Of a stretch of DNA of 37,382 nt, positions 24,931-34,376 are shown one piece after another (within the stretch, counting starts at the first letter, position 1; each line of letters starts with the position of its first letter). The DNA comes from CBDCWT01 sp965223305. Lineage in GTDB: Bacteria > Planctomycetota > Planctomycetia > Pirellulales > Pirellulaceae. Location of the stretch: assembly GCA_965223305.1 (NCBI GenBank), contig CBDCWT010000050.1, positions 1 through 37,382 on the forward strand, in the 5' to 3' direction. Below the pieces are notes generated by a model that was given only the letters and a program-made list of their open reading frames with translations, was not told where the DNA came from and did not search any database. The position numbers and the translations under genes are program-made.

Positions 24931-24961
24931 GTGACCGCAGACGTATCACGCAGGCGGTCAC
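24931..24961 (-). other. Stem-loop downstream of the DUF1552 gene
   Basis: GTGACCGC (24931-24938) and GCGGTCAC (24954-24961) form a perfect 8-bp stem with a 15-nt loop, 9 nt after the DUF1552 stop. No T-tract follows on the minus strand, so this may be an RNA-end or weak terminator hairpin rather than a classical intrinsic terminator. Confidence 0.35.
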
Positions 24962-24970
24962 GTAGAAGTG

Positions 24971-26317
24971 TCAAACTAAGCCGGTTAGTGGACCATCGCT
25001 GCAGAAATCTGGATTGCCGAACGAAGCGGCCGGATGTCCCATCGCTTCGCAAAAGCTCATCAGCAAGCGATTGTGCGGAACCCGTCCAAAGTCGAAGGCA
25101 CGGCCGGTGCGCCAACCCAGTCCACCCCCGACAAGAACAAAAGGAATGTTGTTACGAGTGTGCGAGTTGCCCTTGCCGAGTTCGTTGGTCCAAACGATCG
25201 TCGTGTTGTCCAGCAACGAGCCATCACCGTAAGGTTCAGGAGTTTCGGCCAGCCGCCGGGCCAGCAAGGCGACTTGTTCGCAATACCAGGTGTTGATTTG
25301 AATCAGCTTCTCGTAAGCTTCTTCGTTGCTGTCCGGTTCATGTGACAACTGATGGTGGCCCTCCTCGATACCAATCCACTTCATCCGTGGCTGACCAACG
25401 CTGTTGGTAATCTGGAAACTCGCCACCCGGGCAAAGTCTGCGGCAAAACTGTTCACCAACAAATCGATCTGCATGCGAGAGATCTCGGGCATGTTGTCGT
25501 TCTCTTCTTCCACGTTGGGTGGCAACAGGGGCACGCCGTGGGTGACAGTCGGCCGATTCGACTTGGCCGCCATCTCGGACTGTAGGTCCCTTTCCACCTC
25601 ACGCACCATCTCCACGTGTTGCTCCAAAATGCCGCGATCTTCCTTGCTGATCATCGCTTCAAGGCGACGGAAGTCGTTCGCCAAACCGTCCAACACACTC
25701 GCCAGCACTTCGCGGTTCTTGGCCTGGCCATAAAGCTTGTCGAACATCTGGTAGGGATCATCAATTGGAGCAATCGGCTGATTGGGACCAGCGTAGGACA
25801 TGCGCGTCCAAGTGTTGGCTCGGTCGGGAACCATCACGCCGAATTCCAGCGATCCGAAGCGAGTCTGCGTGCGAGGATCGGCCTGCAAACAATTCTTGAT
25901 GTGCTGGTCCACAGAGATCCCCTGGGACCAACCGGCCGGTGTATCCGAACCGCCTTGAACGTCGCCGGGATAGAGTTCGATTCCGGTCAGCAAACAGCCA
26001 ATTCCGCGCATGTGGCCGTCGCCATCCCCTCGAATTCTGTTGCAGACACCATGCAACGTCATAGTCTGATGCTTGAATTCAGCCAATGGCTCTAAGATGC
26101 GTTTCAGTTCGAAACCTTCGCCCAACGTATCGGGCCAGAAGTGTTTGGGAATGACACCGTTGGGGCTGAAGACGAACACCAACCGCTGTGGCCGCATCGA
26201 CTCTGCGCCCGCCGATCCTGCCGCGCGCGCTAGGCTGGGGAGCCCAAGTGCCAGATTCGCACCGAGGGCGCTAAGACCTGTTTTGCGGAGGAAGTCACGG
26301 CGTGTGGCATAGTACAT
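24971..26317 (-). CDS. Tat-exported DUF1552 protein (second copy)
   Basis: 448 aa. The ATG at 26317 is chosen because a twin-arginine motif follows at once (TRRDFLRKTG, R6-R7, then LGANLALGLPSLARA) and GAGGAG lies upstream, inside the end of the preceding gene; 4 nt separate it from that stop. Family blocks match the copy at 10925-12259 in order: RLVFVFSPNGVIP, GDGHMRGIGCLLTG, GSLEFGVMVPDRA, MQIDLLVNSFAADFARVASFQ, WTNELGKGNSHTRNNIPFVLVGGGLGW. It is translated after the DUF1592-type cytochrome gene, the same order as the other pair. Function unknown beyond the association. Confidence 0.87.
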   Translation of the reverse strand: MYYATRRDFLRKTGLSALGANLALGLPSLARAAGSAGAESMRPQRLVFVFSPNGVIPKHFWPDTLGEGFELKRILEPLAEFKHQTMTLHGVCNRIRGDGDGHMRGIGCLLTGIELYPGDVQGGSDTPAGWSQGISVDQHIKNCLQADPRTQTRFGSLEFGVMVPDRANTWTRMSYAGPNQPIAPIDDPYQMFDKLYGQAKNREVLASVLDGLANDFRRLEAMISKEDRGILEQHVEMVREVERDLQSEMAAKSNRPTVTHGVPLLPPNVEEENDNMPEISRMQIDLLVNSFAADFARVASFQITNSVGQPRMKWIGIEEGHHQLSHEPDSNEEAYEKLIQINTWYCEQVALLARRLAETPEPYGDGSLLDNTTIVWTNELGKGNSHTRNNIPFVLVGGGLGWRTGRAFDFGRVPHNRLLMSFCEAMGHPAASFGNPDFCSDGPLTGLV

Positions 26318-26321
26318 CTTC

Positions 26322-28727
26322 TCAGGTCTCCTCGTCGGTCGGCGGAGTCGGTCGGGTAGATGCAATCACTGCGATCTCCACGAGTAGCCGTCTGATGTGA
26401 AAGTTGTCGTTGCGGAACTTCTCGGTCAGCTTATCTAGTTGATCGGGCCCGTATGCCGCGATCGGCTGCTTGGCAAAGTGCAGGAAGGCGCGGTTCACGA
26501 ACGCCCGGTGCGCATCATCGCTGCTAGCGACAAACTGTGCAAGTTCGGACGCCCCGTGAAACCCGACGGCCTCGCCGCTGCGGGTCATGTAGTGGCCGGT
26601 CGGATCAACGGGTTTGCCGCCTTCTTTTTCTCGAAATCGTCCAACCGCGTCGTAGTTCTCCAGAGCGAATCCAAGACCGTTGATCTTGCGGTGGCAGACT
26701 TGACAACTCTCAGGGCTGGTTTGTAGCTCAACTCGCTGCCGAGTCGTTAGGTCTGGATGCAGATCGGGGCTGAGTGGGGCAAAGGCCTCCTGGGGGGGCT
26801 GTAACGTCCGGCCCAGCAGGTAGCGAATTAAAAAGACCCCCCGATGAATCGGAGAAGTCGAGTCCTGATAGGCCAAGCGGCTCATCAAATACGGATGGGA
26901 CAGCAACCCAATCCGGCGATCTGATCCGACTTTCGCCTTCACTAACCCCGCCTGGACTAACTGCTCCGCCCGCCACTCGGCTCCGTAGAATTCTTCTAAC
27001 TTCGGTGTCGTGTACGCCCAGTCGGCTAGAAACAACTGGCGGAAGTCGCTCGCCTCGCCCCACACAACGTCGTCGAGGAAAGCGTCAAGCGAGGCTTTCA
27101 GGTCTGCCACGACCCGCGCGTCGAAGTCCGAAAACTCTTCACCGCTCTTGGTGACTTCGATCGTCTGGCCGAGATTCAGCCACTCGTCAAGGAACTCGCG
27201 AGTCTTCGCCCGCGTTCGATAGTCGTGCACCATTCGCTGCGCGGCTGCCCGGACCTGTTGATCGGTTTTCAATTCGTCGTCGCGAGCAAGCGCGAGCAAC
27301 CACCGATCCGCCGGCAGAGAATCGAACAAGGTCAGAGTCAGCCGATTGGCCGCACGTCGCGACTGAGTCCGGTCGCGGTCTAGTTCCGGGTACAGAAAAC
27401 GGGGAGACTTCAGAATCACCAGTAGAGACCGTTTGATCGCCTCAGCATCGTCTTCGGTTTGGTCGATCTGTTCGTCGAGATAGAACCGCTCGGCCTCCTC
27501 GTCTAGGGGTCCGCGAAACGCGATCTCCGCGATGTCGGCGAGGAACCTCCTTAGCCTTGCCCTTGGCCGACTTTCGCCATTAGATTCCCGTCGCCGACGC
27601 GACCGGCCGTCGCGACCGTACTCAGGCCAGAGCTCCTCCACAGCCACCTGCCCGAACTCGACTGCGGCAGCAGTCGTAGAGTCATCCCACTGACGATCGA
27701 CAGCCAGACCTCGTTCGTAACCATAACTTCGGTCGTCCGGCGGCAGTTTGGTCTGTAGCGAGAAAATGGCCGGAGGCAAAGTCGCTAGCAAGTTGCGCTG
27801 GGGAATGATCTCCTCGATCCCGTTTGGTGGTATCCACGACAACGAAATCCGAGCCGGTGGCTGCTCGGTCTTTCTTTCTCGCTGGAACAGCTGGATTTCA
27901 ATCGGGGTAATGCGGCCGGCCGTCAGCACGACGGTCTTTCTGAATTCCGTCTTATCGCCCGACTGGACCTGGTTGTCGATGAATTCTCTGCCAAAGCGGC
28001 CCAAGTCACAAACGAAGGCACACGTCGAACGAATCACGATCTCGTAGCGACCGGTTTCGTTGGGTTTCAGCCCCCCTCTCCACTCGACAGAGAAGTCTTC
28101 CGCATCGATCCCTTGACCGGGACCATCATGCATCCAATCAAAATCGATGGTCGCGTCCACCCGTTCAATTCGCTTGATTCTTCGCCTACCGCGAGCCCCA
28201 TCGAAATAGCTACCGTCAATACCACTCTTCGGCGCCAACCACATCGGTCCTGAAAAGCGTGCGTACAGGTCGGCTAGGCTCTGACGAAGTTGGTTGCTTG
28301 TTAGGTGCGTCGTGGCGATACTCGGCGGTCGGTTGCGGATGCGCGCTGCCTCACTGTAGAAAGCGTGGTGAATGTAAGCAGCCACGGCATTTGCATCTTC
28401 GGCAACACACAGCTCCGGTTCACCCTCGGGCATTGTCTCCGTGACTCGCTTTGACAGCTCGCCAATCGATAAGTCGCCGACTAGTGGTTCGGCGTAACCG
28501 TCTTCCACGCCTTGCCCCTTTTCGCCGTGGCAACCAGCGCAACTTTCGGCATAGATTGTCTGACCACGTAAGCGCAACTCGTCCGCTTGTGAGACCGGGT
28601 TCGTCGACGCATTGCTCTTCGTTTCCTCCTCAGCCGCGACTGGCAGCCCACGTTGCGCTAGTAGGAAAGCAAGAACGGGCGCCAGCGTGAAAGGGGCCGA
28701 ATGTCTTAGCAGGGTGCGCAGCACCAC
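26322..28727 (-). CDS. Cytochrome c / DUF1592-type multidomain protein (second copy)
   Basis: About 801 aa from a GTG at 28727 with AGGAG 5 nt upstream; a frame from 28850 would add 41 residues without a signal-like start. The signal region (TLLRHSAPFTLAPVLAFLLAQRGLPVAA) precedes heme motif CAGCH (C63-H67). The order then matches its paralogue: DUF1587-like (LTSNQLRQSLADLY), PA14-like (DGSYFDGARG...ETGRYEIVIRSTCAFV), DUF1595 (IAEIAFRGPLDEE), DUF1592 (SLLVILKSPRFLYPE...RTKTREFLDEWLN-like), DUF1588 (GLLSHPYLMSRLAYQDSTSPIHRG with CQVCH) and DUF1585 (FHIRRLLVEIA). Two heme-binding sites are therefore possible. Forms a two-gene operon with DUF1552; unlike the first module it has no propeller gene behind it. 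Confidence 0.85.
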   Translation of the reverse strand: MVLRTLLRHSAPFTLAPVLAFLLAQRGLPVAAEEETKSNASTNPVSQADELRLRGQTIYAESCAGCHGEKGQGVEDGYAEPLVGDLSIGELSKRVTETMPEGEPELCVAEDANAVAAYIHHAFYSEAARIRNRPPSIATTHLTSNQLRQSLADLYARFSGPMWLAPKSGIDGSYFDGARGRRRIKRIERVDATIDFDWMHDGPGQGIDAEDFSVEWRGGLKPNETGRYEIVIRSTCAFVCDLGRFGREFIDNQVQSGDKTEFRKTVVLTAGRITPIEIQLFQRERKTEQPPARISLSWIPPNGIEEIIPQRNLLATLPPAIFSLQTKLPPDDRSYGYERGLAVDRQWDDSTTAAAVEFGQVAVEELWPEYGRDGRSRRRRESNGESRPRARLRRFLADIAEIAFRGPLDEEAERFYLDEQIDQTEDDAEAIKRSLLVILKSPRFLYPELDRDRTQSRRAANRLTLTLFDSLPADRWLLALARDDELKTDQQVRAAAQRMVHDYRTRAKTREFLDEWLNLGQTIEVTKSGEEFSDFDARVVADLKASLDAFLDDVVWGEASDFRQLFLADWAYTTPKLEEFYGAEWRAEQLVQAGLVKAKVGSDRRIGLLSHPYLMSRLAYQDSTSPIHRGVFLIRYLLGRTLQPPQEAFAPLSPDLHPDLTTRQRVELQTSPESCQVCHRKINGLGFALENYDAVGRFREKEGGKPVDPTGHYMTRSGEAVGFHGASELAQFVASSDDAHRAFVNRAFLHFAKQPIAAYGPDQLDKLTEKFRNDNFHIRRLLVEIAVIASTRPTPPTDEET

Positions 28728-29042
28728 AGCAACTCCTGAACTCACTCTGGCGGCCTGGTGAGCAACAAAAAGGTCGTTTGAAGGCGGGAAACAGTCGGTG
28801 TGTAGCGTCCAGGTTGGCGGCGGCCAGTCGCTCGCCGACGCACAGCGCACGCGTTAGTATACCCGAAAAAGAGAGGTCCACTCAACAGTCAGCCCGATCG
28901 GTTCGGAGAGCTGCTCCCAAACGTAGCGACGGACCGAAGGCGACAAGCTGGCATCTCCAACCTATTTGCGTTCTCCGCCCAACTCTTGGCATAATCTTGA
29001 AGAGTCGTAACCCCTCCAACCCGTATCCGCTGAGGCCTAGTG
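28728..29042. promoter_or_regulatory. Divergent intergenic region; possible promoter for the Gfo/Idh/MocA gene
   Basis: Separates the DUF1592 gene (-) from an oxidoreductase gene (+). On the plus strand TTGCGT (28966-28971) and CATAAT (28990-28995) are 18 bp apart, a plausible -35/-10 pair about 48 bp before the start. I saw no clear counterpart for the minus strand and no repeat. Confidence 0.35.
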
Positions 29043-30542
29043 ATGAAACGAATCAACCGACGTGACATGATGAAGCGTTCCGCGGCAGCCGGGCTGTTCT
29101 GCGGTGTACACACTTCGTTGCTTGATGGACAGGCCAAGGCCGCTGGACCTAACTCGGAGATTCGCCTGAGCATCATTGGGCTAGGTGGTATCGACACGAA
29201 GGGAAGTGTCGGTGGAAGGGGGCGGCAGCTCATCAATGCACTTCGCGACGTTTCTGGTGTAAAGATCGTCTCACTTTGTGACGTCGACGAGCACATCTTG
29301 GGCAATGGTGTTGAGCTGCTGCAAAAGGTAAATCAAAAGGTCAAGGCGCATCGCGACCTGCGCCACGTGTTCAATGACAAGAACGTAGACGCCGTGTTAA
29401 TAGCAACACCGAATCACTGGCACGCCCTGGGAACGGTGTGGGCATGCCAGGCCGGCAAGGACGTGTACGTCGAAAAGCCTTTCTCGCACAATATCTGGGA
29501 AGGGAAACAGATGGTCGCGGCGGCGCGAGAACATCAGCGTATGGTCCAGGTTGGCACGCAGAGCCGATCGAGTGAACTACTGAAACAGGCGTTTGCATCC
29601 ATTCGGGCAGGAGAGCTTGGTGAGATGCGCTCCGTTCACGCGATCATTTACCGTCCTCGCCCTGGAATCGGGACAGTCAGTTCACCCACGCCGATTCCTA
29701 GCTCAGTGGACTACAACTTGTGGAGCGGACCGATTCAGGAGAAGCCATTGATGCGTCCACAGTTGCATTACGAGTGGCACTGGTTCTGGGACACCGGCAA
29801 CGGCGAAATCGGGAACAACGGCCCTCATACAATCGATGTCGCTCGCTGGGCGCTGGGCCAAGACCAGGCTCCTCCTCGAGTGCTGAGCATCGGGGGTCGG
29901 TTTGCCTCCGGCGATCGAGCTGATACCGCCAACACTCACATCGCATTCATGGACTACAAGCCCGTTCCACTGGTGTGTGAGGTGCGGAACTTAGGCAGTC
30001 GAAGCGACGGGAGCGTCGGCAACTATCGAGGAACGGGTGGCGGTGTCGTGATCGATTGTGAGGATGGATACTGCATCGCCAATCGGTCCAAAGCGACGTT
30101 CTTCAACCGCAGTGGGCGCGAGATCAAGGTGTTCAACAAGCAAATCGAGAAGGACATCGTGTCGGTCCACCTGGACAACTTTATCACTGCAGTCCGCAGC
30201 CGAGACGCTACGGATCTAAATGCCGAGGGAATCGAGGGGCACCGGTCCGCAATCTGCTTTCATATGGCCAATGTGTCTCATCGCTTGGGCAAGATGGCCT
30301 CGCCAAAGGCAATCCGAGAGGTCGCCGGCGCGACTCCTTTGTTGTTGGACTCGCTCGAGCGTTGCCAGGAACATCTCAAGCTCAATGGAGTCGACATCAG
30401 CAAAGATCATGCCACGATTGGTCCATGGGTCACGCTGGACGTTGAGCAGGAAGTGTTCGTGGACGAGTTTGCCGAGCAAGCGAACGCGCTTTCACGAACG
30501 GAATATCGAGCACCGTTTGTCGTGCCAGAGCTAACTAGCTGA
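29043..30542 (+). CDS. Tat-exported Gfo/Idh/MocA-family oxidoreductase
   Basis: 499 aa from the ATG at 29043 (GAGG at 29032-29035); a GTG directly before it is possible. A twin-arginine signal (NRRDMMKRS, R6-R7) is followed by a Rossmann fold: LSIIGLGGID, a strand ending LCDVDE, AVLIATPNHWHA, and the family's catalytic-region motif VYVEKPFSHN. The C-terminal alpha/beta domain includes YEWHWFWDTGNGEIGNNGPHTIDVARWAL, which is common in exported planctomycete members. These are NAD(P)-dependent sugar or inositol dehydrogenase relatives; Tat export is consistent with a cofactor bound before translocation. It stands alone between a divergent gene and a convergent operon. Substrate not predictable. 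Confidence 0.87.
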   Translation: MKRINRRDMMKRSAAAGLFCGVHTSLLDGQAKAAGPNSEIRLSIIGLGGIDTKGSVGGRGRQLINALRDVSGVKIVSLCDVDEHILGNGVELLQKVNQKVKAHRDLRHVFNDKNVDAVLIATPNHWHALGTVWACQAGKDVYVEKPFSHNIWEGKQMVAAAREHQRMVQVGTQSRSSELLKQAFASIRAGELGEMRSVHAIIYRPRPGIGTVSSPTPIPSSVDYNLWSGPIQEKPLMRPQLHYEWHWFWDTGNGEIGNNGPHTIDVARWALGQDQAPPRVLSIGGRFASGDRADTANTHIAFMDYKPVPLVCEVRNLGSRSDGSVGNYRGTGGGVVIDCEDGYCIANRSKATFFNRSGREIKVFNKQIEKDIVSVHLDNFITAVRSRDATDLNAEGIEGHRSAICFHMANVSHRLGKMASPKAIREVAGATPLLLDSLERCQEHLKLNGVDISKDHATIGPWVTLDVEQEVFVDEFAEQANALSRTEYRAPFVVPELTS

Positions 30543-30788
30543 AGCACGCTCCGCGGGATGAAGCCGCGCAGAGAACATACCGACGCCAAGCGACGATCTG
30601 AGATTGTGCTGCAATCGAAAAGGACGGGAAGCGCGTCGCCGGGCCCGCACTTGATCTGCAGCGCCGGATAACGCTAACGTCCTTGCCGCCTCTGTGTTGA
30701 CGACGGATGGGAAGTTGTGCGGAATCTACTCGAGGTAACAGGTGAGGCGCGACGCCACCCTCGCCGCTGATGGTCTGCCGCCAGGTTC

Positions 30789-31925
30789 TCATCTCCACGG
30801 TACGATCTTGGGCAACCAGCTCTGATCAAGCTTGTCGTACGCAACGACGTAGCCATTTGCTCCCGCCTTCGTAGCTGCGATCTGCTGGGCCTCAATCTCC
30901 TCCATCGACACGTCCCAACCTTGCACGACTGCGATCATCCGCGATGCCGGGATCGCTTTGCCGTTGTGGCGTGGTGGCATCGTTTCGAAGGTCTTGATGG
31001 CAAATTCGACCCAGCTCGCTTCGGCAGAGCCATAGCGCGGAATATCACGTTGAAATTCTTTGTAGAGTGCCAGGACCGCCAGGCGCTTGCTCTTCTCAGC
31101 GAGGGGCATGAGTTGCCGAGTGTACGCTTTCCAACAAATCCCTTTGTAGCAACCGACTCCGGCGCAAAGCCCAAGAGGGCTGCCGTCATGTTCCTCGCAT
31201 TCGGTCGTCAAGACGGGAACGACCTCCGCTTGGGGCAATGCCTCTTGAATTGCGTCGACAAACAGTGCCGCTGAGTCATCACCCGACGGGACCGTAGTAC
31301 GGCGTTGGCCATAGTCGCTTGTCCAACGACAGAGAGAATTGCCACAACCGCAAGCTGACGGAGCACCTTGCAGGTCGTTCAGAAAGATCAGCTTCGGTAC
31401 CGGCAAGTTGGCCAGCAAAGACAGGACGCGTTCTCGCTGAGCTTTGAAAGTCTCCTGTGACAGGATCGGAACCCACGGGTAAGTTTTGACGACCTCGTTC
31501 GCTTTCGGCAGTGGAGCAGCCGGAAAGAAGCGTCGCCACTCATGATGGGTTTGAAGACTCGCCATCCACTTTGGATGTTCCTTGGCAAGCTCCGGCGAGC
31601 GAGCGACTTCGACCCAGTATGCGAATTCAAGACCGGCTCGCTTGGCATTCACAACAGCGGCGCGAATCGCCTGTTTGTCGTCGTCCTTTGAGCTGCTCAG
31701 TGTGAACGCGACCGTATTCGTCCCGGTGGATTCGAGCTTGCTCAACCGCGCTGCTGAAGCGTCCTCAGCCCTTACAATGGCTCCTCGAAGCTGAGGCATC
31801 CCGGCCGGTGCGCGGGCTTCGTCCGCGCCCCCCAGCGCTCGACCAGCCACTACACCGAGGCCAACCACCATTGCGAAACGCACGTAGCCGCTCCAACAAA
31901 TCCCTGGACGTGCGAACTTCGTCAT
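30789..31925 (-). CDS. Secreted protein of unknown function with Cys-rich motifs
   Basis: 378 aa, not assigned to a family. Its ATG overlaps the stop of the DUF3179 gene (ATGA). A signal or anchor (FAMVVGLGVVAGRALGG) is followed by alternating strands and helices that could be a TIM barrel: TNTVAFTLSSSK, AKRAGLEFAYWVEVARSPE, KLIFLNDLQGAPSACGCGNSLCRW, EVVPVLTTECEEHDG, MIAVVQGWDVSMEEIEAQQ, and the end ANGYVVAYDKLDQSWLPKIVPW. The layout resembles glycoside-hydrolase-like planctomycete proteins, but no catalytic pair can be named. Cys clusters (CGCGNSLC; CAGVGCYKGIC) suggest disulfides or a metal site. Last of three genes on the minus strand. Confidence 0.65.
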   Translation of the reverse strand: MTKFARPGICWSGYVRFAMVVGLGVVAGRALGGADEARAPAGMPQLRGAIVRAEDASAARLSKLESTGTNTVAFTLSSSKDDDKQAIRAAVVNAKRAGLEFAYWVEVARSPELAKEHPKWMASLQTHHEWRRFFPAAPLPKANEVVKTYPWVPILSQETFKAQRERVLSLLANLPVPKLIFLNDLQGAPSACGCGNSLCRWTSDYGQRRTTVPSGDDSAALFVDAIQEALPQAEVVPVLTTECEEHDGSPLGLCAGVGCYKGICWKAYTRQLMPLAEKSKRLAVLALYKEFQRDIPRYGSAEASWVEFAIKTFETMPPRHNGKAIPASRMIAVVQGWDVSMEEIEAQQIAATKAGANGYVVAYDKLDQSWLPKIVPWR

Positions 31926-32941
31926 CGGTCAGCTTTCGCCTTTTCGAAGACTGTCGTCTTCGGGTACTCGCTGGCCCAAGCGTACCAACGGCATTGAATT
32001 CCGCCGGCCCAAGTCAATTCGTGACCGCGTAGAGGCCCGTCAATTCCGCGGCCTGCGATGGTCCATCGCGTGCCGGTTTCTTTATCTTTAAAAGGAGCCG
32101 ACTCGGGCGAGATCGCGTCTGCGTAGAACGTCAGCACTCGACCATCTACTTCGCGATCGAAAGCGACGGCGGTCTTCGTGTTGCCGTACCAGAAAACGGC
32201 GATCGCTTCTCCATCGACTTCATCCAGCAGACATGCACGGGCTTCGTCGGCTGGCAATGGATACGCTCGCTGCGAAGAAGCGAATTCGACGCCCAAAACT
32301 CCCCGGTTCGCGTTCAACCGATCGTCTGCTCGCCGCAACGATTCGCTTGCCTGTTGACTCATCTCTTTCGGCAAGGGTGTCGAAGCGTATTTCTTGCCGT
32401 CGAAAAGATCGTACGTCGTCGACTCAGGATGCAGCATCAGCCAGTAATTCCAATTCGTTACGAGGCTGGGGATGCGAGTCAGTTGTTTCCCTTTCTGCGG
32501 CCCCGCAATCGCCTTGCCAGTGAGCGCTGACCAAAGCGTTCCATCTTTGCCCGCCACAACCATCACTCCGTTCCGCCAACCGTGAAACTGGTAGCCGTAG
32601 TCTTTTTCATAGGCTGCCACGTAGCCACCGCCCGGATCATAGAAAAAAAGTCCGTACGTGTCGTTGACGACTCGCGGCCCGGCGAGGAACAAGCGAATCG
32701 GAAATGCACCGCCGTTGTGAACCGCTCGGAGCCACGCGATCACGCGATCGTTACCATGGATAAGCGACTTCACGTGTTGCGTTGAACAGTACGAGCACGG
32801 TGGTTCGGTGATCGGAACGACAGGTTCATCCAGCAACTTAATTGTGCCGGCGCGGTCGTCAGCAGCTTCGGCCGTTGTCACAACGTTACGTCCGACGAGA
32901 AAGAAGGATATCGCAACGGCAAGTAGGCAAGTCGATTTCAT
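31922..32941 (-). CDS. Exported DUF3179-family protein
   Basis: 339 aa with a Sec signal (LLAVAISFFLVG...TAEAAD). The central and C-terminal parts fit DUF3179: GVEFASSQRAYPLPADEARACLLDEVDGEAIAVFWYGNTKTAVAFDREVDGRVLTF, then KDKETGTRWTIAGRGIDGPLRGHELTWAGGIQCRWYAWASEYPKTTVF. A CSYC motif near residue 49 could be a redox or metal site. The family's activity is not established. Middle gene of a minus-strand run: 52 bp after the Gfo/Idh/MocA gene and overlapping the next gene by 4 bp, so co-translation with the Cys-rich secreted protein is likely. Confidence 0.8.
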   Translation of the reverse strand: MKSTCLLAVAISFFLVGRNVVTTAEAADDRAGTIKLLDEPVVPITEPPCSYCSTQHVKSLIHGNDRVIAWLRAVHNGGAFPIRLFLAGPRVVNDTYGLFFYDPGGGYVAAYEKDYGYQFHGWRNGVMVVAGKDGTLWSALTGKAIAGPQKGKQLTRIPSLVTNWNYWLMLHPESTTYDLFDGKKYASTPLPKEMSQQASESLRRADDRLNANRGVLGVEFASSQRAYPLPADEARACLLDEVDGEAIAVFWYGNTKTAVAFDREVDGRVLTFYADAISPESAPFKDKETGTRWTIAGRGIDGPLRGHELTWAGGIQCRWYAWASEYPKTTVFEKAKADR

Positions 32942-32993
32942 CTGGCGTCCCCAGTGGATCGTGGACTATTAAGACCTGAGAGCAAAAACAAGT

Positions 32994-34376
32994 TTACCCG
33001 ACAACTTTCGTCGGGGTCATACGCAGTGCTTTCATTTCCCAGCCGGCGCGGTAGGGATGGTGGATTAACCGGTTTGCAGCATCCAGGTTCGTGATCTCGA
33101 GCTGCTGGCTGTCCCAGGAGAGTTTCTCGCCCGGGAAGTGGATGACGATCGTGCCGAGCAGGACAGTTTCGGTCAATGGCCCGGCGTAATCAAAGTGGGC
33201 GGTCGTCTGCCCGTCGCCCTTGCAGGCATTGGTCCACTGCATGTAGTGATCGCTGCCGTCCACCGGCTCGTATTCGTAGTCGGCGAATTGCGATTCGGGC
33301 AGTAGCCGTGGCATGCCACCACCAGGACCGCCGTGCGGGCTGAGCAAAACGCCCTTCTCGCCAATATACAGACCACCATTACTGGGCAACTGCTCACCGT
33401 CGGGCAGCTGTGCCAACTCGCGCGGCGGCTGCTTACCGCCATCGTACCAGGTCATGCGCAGCGTCTTGCCAGCGGTGTGAGCAGTGCCCGCAAACTCGTA
33501 GTGGATCGTTTCCCACTCTGGATATGTCTCGCCGTCGGGCGCCGGCCCGTCGGACCAGACCTGAATCGGCGGCGCGAGTTCCAGGCTCCAGACGACCGGG
33601 TCGATGATGTGACACCCCATGTCGCCGAGCGCGCCGACTCCGAAATCTAACCAGCCGCGCCAATTGAAGGGATGGTAGGCACCCCGCTCACGACGGTCGT
33701 CTGGCTTTGGTCCCACGTAAGGCCGATAGGGCGCCACACCGAGCCAGTTCTCCCAGTTCAACCAGTCCGGGGGAGTGTGGGAATCGATCGGACGAGCAAT
33801 TCCCTGCGGCCAGGACGGCCGGTTGGACCAGGTGTGAACTTCCTTGATCTTCCCAATGGCACCGCTTTGAATCAGCTTTACAACAGTGCGGTAGGGTTGG
33901 AGGCTGTGGTTTTGGTTTCCCATCTGTGTGACAACACCATGCTCTTTGGCCAGCAGCCGCATTCGCCGTGCCTCGAACACTGTGTGGGCCAACGGCTTTT
34001 GCACGTAGACGTGCTTGCCCAACTGCATGGCTGAAACGGCAATCGGCGCGTGCATGTGGTCTGGTGTCGAAACCGTCACAGCATCGATGTCTTTCTGTTC
34101 AAGCATCTTCCTCCAGTCGTCGTACAGTTGTGCATCGGGATAGAGCTCGGCCGCACGCTCAAGAGAGCGGCGATCGACGTCGCAGAGAGCCACGACGTTT
34201 TGGCCCTTGGATGTCAGCTCAATGTCGCTCTCTCCTTTGCCGCTCACCCCGACCGAGGCGATGTTCAACTTGTCGCTAGCTGCCAGCGCGCGCGAGGATC
34301 GCATGATCAACGGCAGTCCGACCGAGGCAGCTGCAGTCTGTCTCAGGAATGCCCGACGAGTAGAGTGAAACGGCAC
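32994..34376 (-). CDS. Tat-exported Gfo/Idh/MocA-family oxidoreductase
   Basis: About 460 aa from a GTG at 34376 with GGAG 7 nt upstream; the open frame reaches 34445 but this start places the twin-arginine motif (STRRAFLRQTAAAS) at the N-terminus. Rossmann features are LNIASVGVSGKG, VVALCDVD and VTVSTPDHMHA. The usual EKP motif reads VYVQKPLAHT (Glu to Gln), as often seen in exported planctomycete members. DFGVGALGDMGCHIIDPVVW and TWYDGGKQPP complete the pattern. Head of a likely three-gene operon with DUF3179 and an unknown secreted protein; this association suggests they share a pathway, which is not identifiable from sequence. Confidence 0.87.
   Translation of the reverse strand: MPFHSTRRAFLRQTAAASVGLPLIMRSSRALAASDKLNIASVGVSGKGESDIELTSKGQNVVALCDVDRRSLERAAELYPDAQLYDDWRKMLEQKDIDAVTVSTPDHMHAPIAVSAMQLGKHVYVQKPLAHTVFEARRMRLLAKEHGVVTQMGNQNHSLQPYRTVVKLIQSGAIGKIKEVHTWSNRPSWPQGIARPIDSHTPPDWLNWENWLGVAPYRPYVGPKPDDRRERGAYHPFNWRGWLDFGVGALGDMGCHIIDPVVWSLELAPPIQVWSDGPAPDGETYPEWETIHYEFAGTAHTAGKTLRMTWYDGGKQPPRELAQLPDGEQLPSNGGLYIGEKGVLLSPHGGPGGGMPRLLPESQFADYEYEPVDGSDHYMQWTNACKGDGQTTAHFDYAGPLTETVLLGTIVIHFPGEKLSWDSQQLEITNLDAANRLIHHPYRAGWEMKALRMTPTKVVG

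Noticed and set aside
30543..30788. Gene remnant between convergent genes
   Set aside because: I looked for coding or repeat structure in these 246 bp and saw nothing supportable.
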